A program made the translations under genes and the position numbers. From Blasia pusilla (taxonomy: Eukaryota; Marchantiophyta; Marchantiopsida; Blasiales): 64,000 nucleotides of DNA. The notes beneath the pieces are model-generated. The model was not told the DNA's origin. It ran no database searches and worked only from the letters and a program-made list of their open reading frames with translations. The number at the start of each line of letters is the position of its first letter. The stretch's first letter is position 1. Location: assembly GCA_050084515.1 (NCBI GenBank), contig CM114271.1, positions 45,880,001-45,944,000 on the forward strand, in the 5' to 3' direction. Below are positions 59,670 to 64,000 of this stretch, piece after piece.

Positions 59670-62600
59670 TCAACCATCCACTTTTATCCCTCATAGAGTA
59701 GAGACGAGTCTAATTTGCTTAATTATAGAATTATATCCTACAAATATAAGAGAAACTTCAAATTCATGTAAAGAATCTCTTGTTCACATGTGTTTTACAT
59801 TCTTCCGAAAACAAAGTTATTGTATCATGGTTTCCATGTGCTCTTGAACATACAATGAACTAGATGCCCACACTTTTCCCCTTTTGAGCAAAAATAACAT
59901 TCTTTTATCAATCGTGTGTACCTAATCAATGTTGGGGTAAAAGAGGCGAGATATAATCTTATGAACTAAGGATTTATTTTAGAAGCATTTTGAACTCCAA
60001 CACTAAATGACTAAGTCCTTCAAATCATGCTCAAAACGAGTTCGTGAACTTTGTAGAAAAGGAATAGGTTCAGAGGCAAGCTTAATTTTATGACATAAAT
60101 TTTTCAAAATTAGGAATGAGAAGATGAAACATGAGAACATATCCCGTGTCATGCAAAATATAAAAAATGAATGACCATACATCGCTTTAACCCCTACCTT
60201 ACACATTTAGATGCTATAAGTTCTTAAAACTCGGGGAGATCCAAATTCTGTCTCACCACATGAGAACAATTGACTTAGAAATTAGAATCCAATTACCTAT
60301 ATACAAAGGCATGGTGCGTTCTTTTATCGAACATGGGGAACCTATACTATAATGGATAACAATGCATGCTTAATAGTGAGATAATAAAATAAATTAATAA
60401 AGGTTTCCAATTTTATTGGTTGATTTACATTTGAGAGTGTATTATTGTATGTTATTTTGGTGGGAGGAGTGGAAAGAGAGGAGTAAGTATTGTTTAAACT
60501 TTTATGGAACGATCTTACTTAAATTCTAACTGAAGAGTGGAATCATTAAGAAGAGTGAAATATTCTAATTCTCTTAAAATTACAAATTTGAAAAATACTC
60601 AAATTTTGAAATAAAATAGGATTATTCTAAAAAAGAATAATTTTCGTCCCAATTGGTCTAAAATGCGAAACTCTAAGACTCTGACCCCGTGACCAAATGG
60701 AACGATTCACACACAAAATGGAATATACACTTTAATAATAAAAACAGAGATGGAAAACCCGTCGGGGTTAAAAAGAAAAGGGGGGGGCACAGAGAGAAAA
60801 AAACCCTCCGGCGGAAACCAGAGACGAAGAGACATAAGGGGGCCTCCCCAAATGGAACGATTCACACACAAAGGGGGTCGAGGAGTGAGTCATTCCCTCA
60901 TAAGCACAAAGTATGAGTGTTTCAACTAAAAATGAAAGCACGAAACAGAATCCATGGTGGCCATTAGCGCCATTAAATTCATCCCTTGTTCGAAGCAGCG
61001 TCGTAGATATCTCCGTAGACATAATGGAAGTGTGGGAGAGAGCGTCACGAGATCGTTAGAGAGAGAGCGCGCACTCATCCACACAAGATGATATAAGCAC
61101 GACACATACCTGATGAGGGGCGTGTTATGAGCGCAAGAATCTATGGGAGGGGGGCAAAACAAAGCGAAGGAGCCATGAATGGTTTAAGTTGATGCAACTT
61201 ATGGTCCCAATCACAAGCGCATTACTTAACTATAACTAAATTTTGCCGCACTGTTGTAGTGGCAGCGATATACACAAGGCCACCATTGAATTCGAGTTTG
61301 AAAGGTGAGGAAAGGCTCTTTATGCGAGAAATGGATAGTACTTCCTTATCATTAGAATCTTTTCATCATAGTTCGCAAGTTGTGGTTAATACTTCGCACT
61401 ACGGATTTATCGTTGGTCAGTACAAGCTCGTGCGAACGGAGGAGCTTTAATGTGCTGCAATTTATTGTTGGATCCAATTCAGTCGCGTCAATAAATGTCG
61501 CGAGTTCCTGCGATTCACCAACAACAAGCACGATGGATCCATTCCATGGCCGTTCGTCCCATGAAGGAGGGCGAGCCCCGGCGAGCGCTGCCTCAGGACG
61601 TCGGCGAGTCGGATTGACGTGAATCGTCGTCGTCGTCGTCGTTAAGAGCTGCGAGGTTACGAAGTCGCGAAGTCCTGCTATTTTTGGACGGTGGAAGCTC
61701 GAAATTACGCGCAAGATCCAAATCTGTCTAGCTATTTGAGCCGTTTGCTAAATCGGAGGTGCTAGTCGTTTAATGTCACCTTTGCCCAAACAAAGGAGCT
61801 CGCCACATGGACGAGCCATAGGGATTCTCTATAGTGCTCTCCCTCGCTCGCTTCTTCCGGTGGTGTAGCTCGCGCTTGAGTAGGGCTATTAGCATTGATG
61901 AGCGCGTATTAGGGTAGCCTCATGGCAGCGGCAGCAGCAACAACAACAACAAACGCCGGGCACGCACATCATCATGTGAATGAATGAATCATGAAGAGAA
62001 TAGGCCCGCAAGTGAACGACGCAGGGCCAGCAAGGCACGCAACGTTGACACTGGACTCCAGATCTCCTCGTCTGTCGGTTTGGCTCATACTCGCCTATGC
62101 GATGGCACGATGTACAGATCGATCGATCGATCGATCGATCGGGAGATGCAACAAAGCACGCAGCGGAGTAATGTGAAGTGTAGTGAAGTGAATTGAAGAG
62201 CGATATCGAAATGAATGGGAAATATTCCGGAATTAAGACCATTAAACGAGGCCATGAGAGATGTGGTCCCGGGCCGTTGGAGTCAGGGAAGAGAAACGAC
62301 AGATTTGCAACGGAAAGTCGATGCGGGCAGTGCATTCAATGCGTGAGTCCGGATCCTGTGGGCGCGGAGGGGATGGGACGAAAATTTGTTTCCACCGAGT
62401 CCGGCCCAGCCAACGAACGTACTTACTCCCCCTTCCCCACCACACCGGGCGGGCGACCATATCCGGAGCCCGCATTCAAAGAAGAAGATGGGGGCATTAG
62501 TAGATTCAGTCACTGTGGGGGAGGGGAGAGCGGAACGATTGCGGGGATGACGCTGGCTTTTGACCCGGCTCGGACGATTCGTAATTTTCTTTCTTTCTAC

Positions 62601-64000
62601 TGTAGGAACTTGGAAGGGAGAGAAGGGCCGGTAGTGTAGTGTTGGTGCTTTGCAGTACCCTACCGGGTGGAGAATATGTAGTCAGTGCGAGATGTGGGGG
62701 CGGGCGGTAATGATTGAAGGAGGGCAAGCAAGCAGGCGCAGCATTGAAGGCGCTCGGTGCACGGGTGTTTCCTCTTGGCCTTCACGTGTGACCTCTCTCA
62801 GTGGGCTGCTCGCTAGAGCGTGCACCCCTGCCTCTTTTCCACGTGGTCTCTTACACCGTCGACATTCCTCTTCACATTCTCGCCATTTTTTTTTCTCTTC
62901 GCTCGCTGGCATTAGCTTCCCTCCTCCCTCCATCTTGCGATGATCATCACCTCCACTCTTCACGCGTAACCTCCGTCCCTCTAATTGTCCTCGTTTGGCT
63001 GCATCCGCTCGTAGGAGACACAGATAAATAAAGAAAATCGCTATTTCTCAAAAAGGAACGAAAAGCCGAATCATTTACTGTAAAAACTGCGACATTTTTA
63101 AAATTTCAGAAAATGCACTTCAAGACTTTGCCCAGGATTTTATCACGCCGTCGAGTACAAGACGCGACTACGTGACGAGAAGATTTTGGGTTGTCTAAGT
63201 GAAAATCTGAGCAGTAAACAAAACCGGAAGTTTGTTTCCCCCAGTTTCATGAAAGTGTACGCTTACTCTTCAAACTCTTCGACCGTGGCCCCGTGCATCT
63301 CTACGACGAGAAGGACGGACCGTCTTCGCTTTCAAGTACGATATCCGTGCTCGGCTAGCCCCGGATATATATATTTTTTTATTTATTTATTTATTTTATT
63401 TTATTTTATTTTCTAATGGCAAATCGCCCATCGAACTCCAGTTTTAAATTAAGGGAAACCCATAGAGTGCGAGAACTTGAGGGGAAGCCCTCAAGGTTAG
63501 CAGGAACCTCCTAAACTCCCTTCCTCCAGATATGGCTCAAGTGTTCCCGACTATCTGAGTCCCGCCTACCTTATATTTCCTTCGTTTGGGCACCCAGGTT
63601 TGCTAAGCCCCGAGAGGAGTCCTGGGAATTATGGTAATGGGTTCCCTTCGCAAGGACTGCCGCTATCTGGGACTCCGACCACAGAATTCCCGTTATGGTC
63701 GCTACTTCTCTTAACACGATCCTCTTACGCGCTATCTATATCTCCCGCCTGTCTTTCGCCATAACCCACGGCGTTCCGGCAATGTCGAAAGCCGAGGTTA
63801 CGACGGACGGACGGATGGACGGATGGATCCCGTCAATCCAGGCCCGCTCCGGCGCTCGATTTTCTCCTCGCGACAGAGAGAGTCTTCTCTGCGCCGGCAC
63901 CGAAGCGTTCAGGTGCAGCGGACCTGCTGAACCTGACGCACAGTTGGGTTCCACACGCGTCGCGCAGTTGGTCCGATAACCCCGTCGAGGACGGGGTGCG
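59670..64000. other. Intergenic DNA with simple repeats, no gene recognised
   Basis: AT-rich to about 60,680, then GC-richer from about 61,250. Simple repeats include (GTC)n near 61,625, (CAA)n near 61,935, (GATC)n at 62,116-62,140, (TTTA)n at about 63,370-63,410 and GGAC/GGAT runs near 63,805. Frames of up to 148 codons around 61.9-62.6 kb overlap each other on both strands and carry no recognised domain. Confidence 0.4.

Noticed and set aside
1-64000. CRISPR arrays, bacterial operons, riboswitches, rRNA or tRNA genes
   Set aside because: Looked for and not seen; repeats found lack regular spacer structure, and no clover-leaf was identified by eye.

Overview
The window looks like nuclear DNA of a land plant, most likely a non-seed plant such as a bryophyte or lycophyte. 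Three things point that way. There are spliced plant genes with GT..AG introns of about 140-2,000 bases. There is an organelle-type glutamyl-tRNA amidotransferase subunit A with a transit-like N-terminus. The repeats are plant-type (Helitron, hAT, Ty3/Gypsy-like, foldback elements). A Dpy-30 motif protein would fit a lineage with flagellate sperm, but that is weak evidence. No bacterial operon, CRISPR array or organellar gene was seen.

Layout. Positions 1-18,200 are a nest of decayed transposons: two minus-strand Helitron helicase remnants (1-4,050 and 5,640-6,740), two Gypsy-like gag elements in inverted orientation forming a roughly 7.2-kb palindrome (7,305-14,476), a minus-strand hAT transposase pseudogene (about 14,980-16,950), and two GC-rich arrays of short units (6,830-7,260 and 17,650-18,200). 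Positions 18,200-20,600 hold low-complexity AT-rich DNA and a foldback element. Positions 20,600-30,450 are a GC-richer gene island. It contains a 3-exon gene for an unrecognised membrane/coiled-coil protein (22,618-26,037, +) and an intronless Dpy-30 motif protein gene (28,088-28,621, -). Positions 30,450-36,000 are AT-rich, with Helitron-like termini and a roughly 106-bp minisatellite. The best gene is GatA (36,049-40,674, -), which I resolved into 11 exons giving a 550-residue product with the full Ser-cis-Ser-Lys site. Positions 41,000-50,500 are AT-rich repeats, with a putative non-autonomous Helitron, a third diverged copy of the Gypsy-like terminal sequence, and a 90-bp GA microsatellite inside it. 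Positions 50,500-64,000 alternate GC-richer single-copy-looking DNA with AT-rich DNA. They contain one clear gene, a two-exon CFL1-like WW-domain protein (52,799-54,406, -).

The four host genes have no evident functional link: organellar translation (GatA), a chromatin or axoneme scaffold (Dpy-30), a cuticle/development-type WW regulator, and a membrane protein. The structural novelty lies in the repeats. The main items are the palindromic retroelement pair, the recurring TCTATATTATTA termini (one inside a near-perfect foldback), the 34-bp perfect-like hairpin in GatA intron 2, and several uncatalogued tandem repeats. I did not find a convincing new multi-gene system. All exon boundaries were read by eye from splice consensus and frame continuity.
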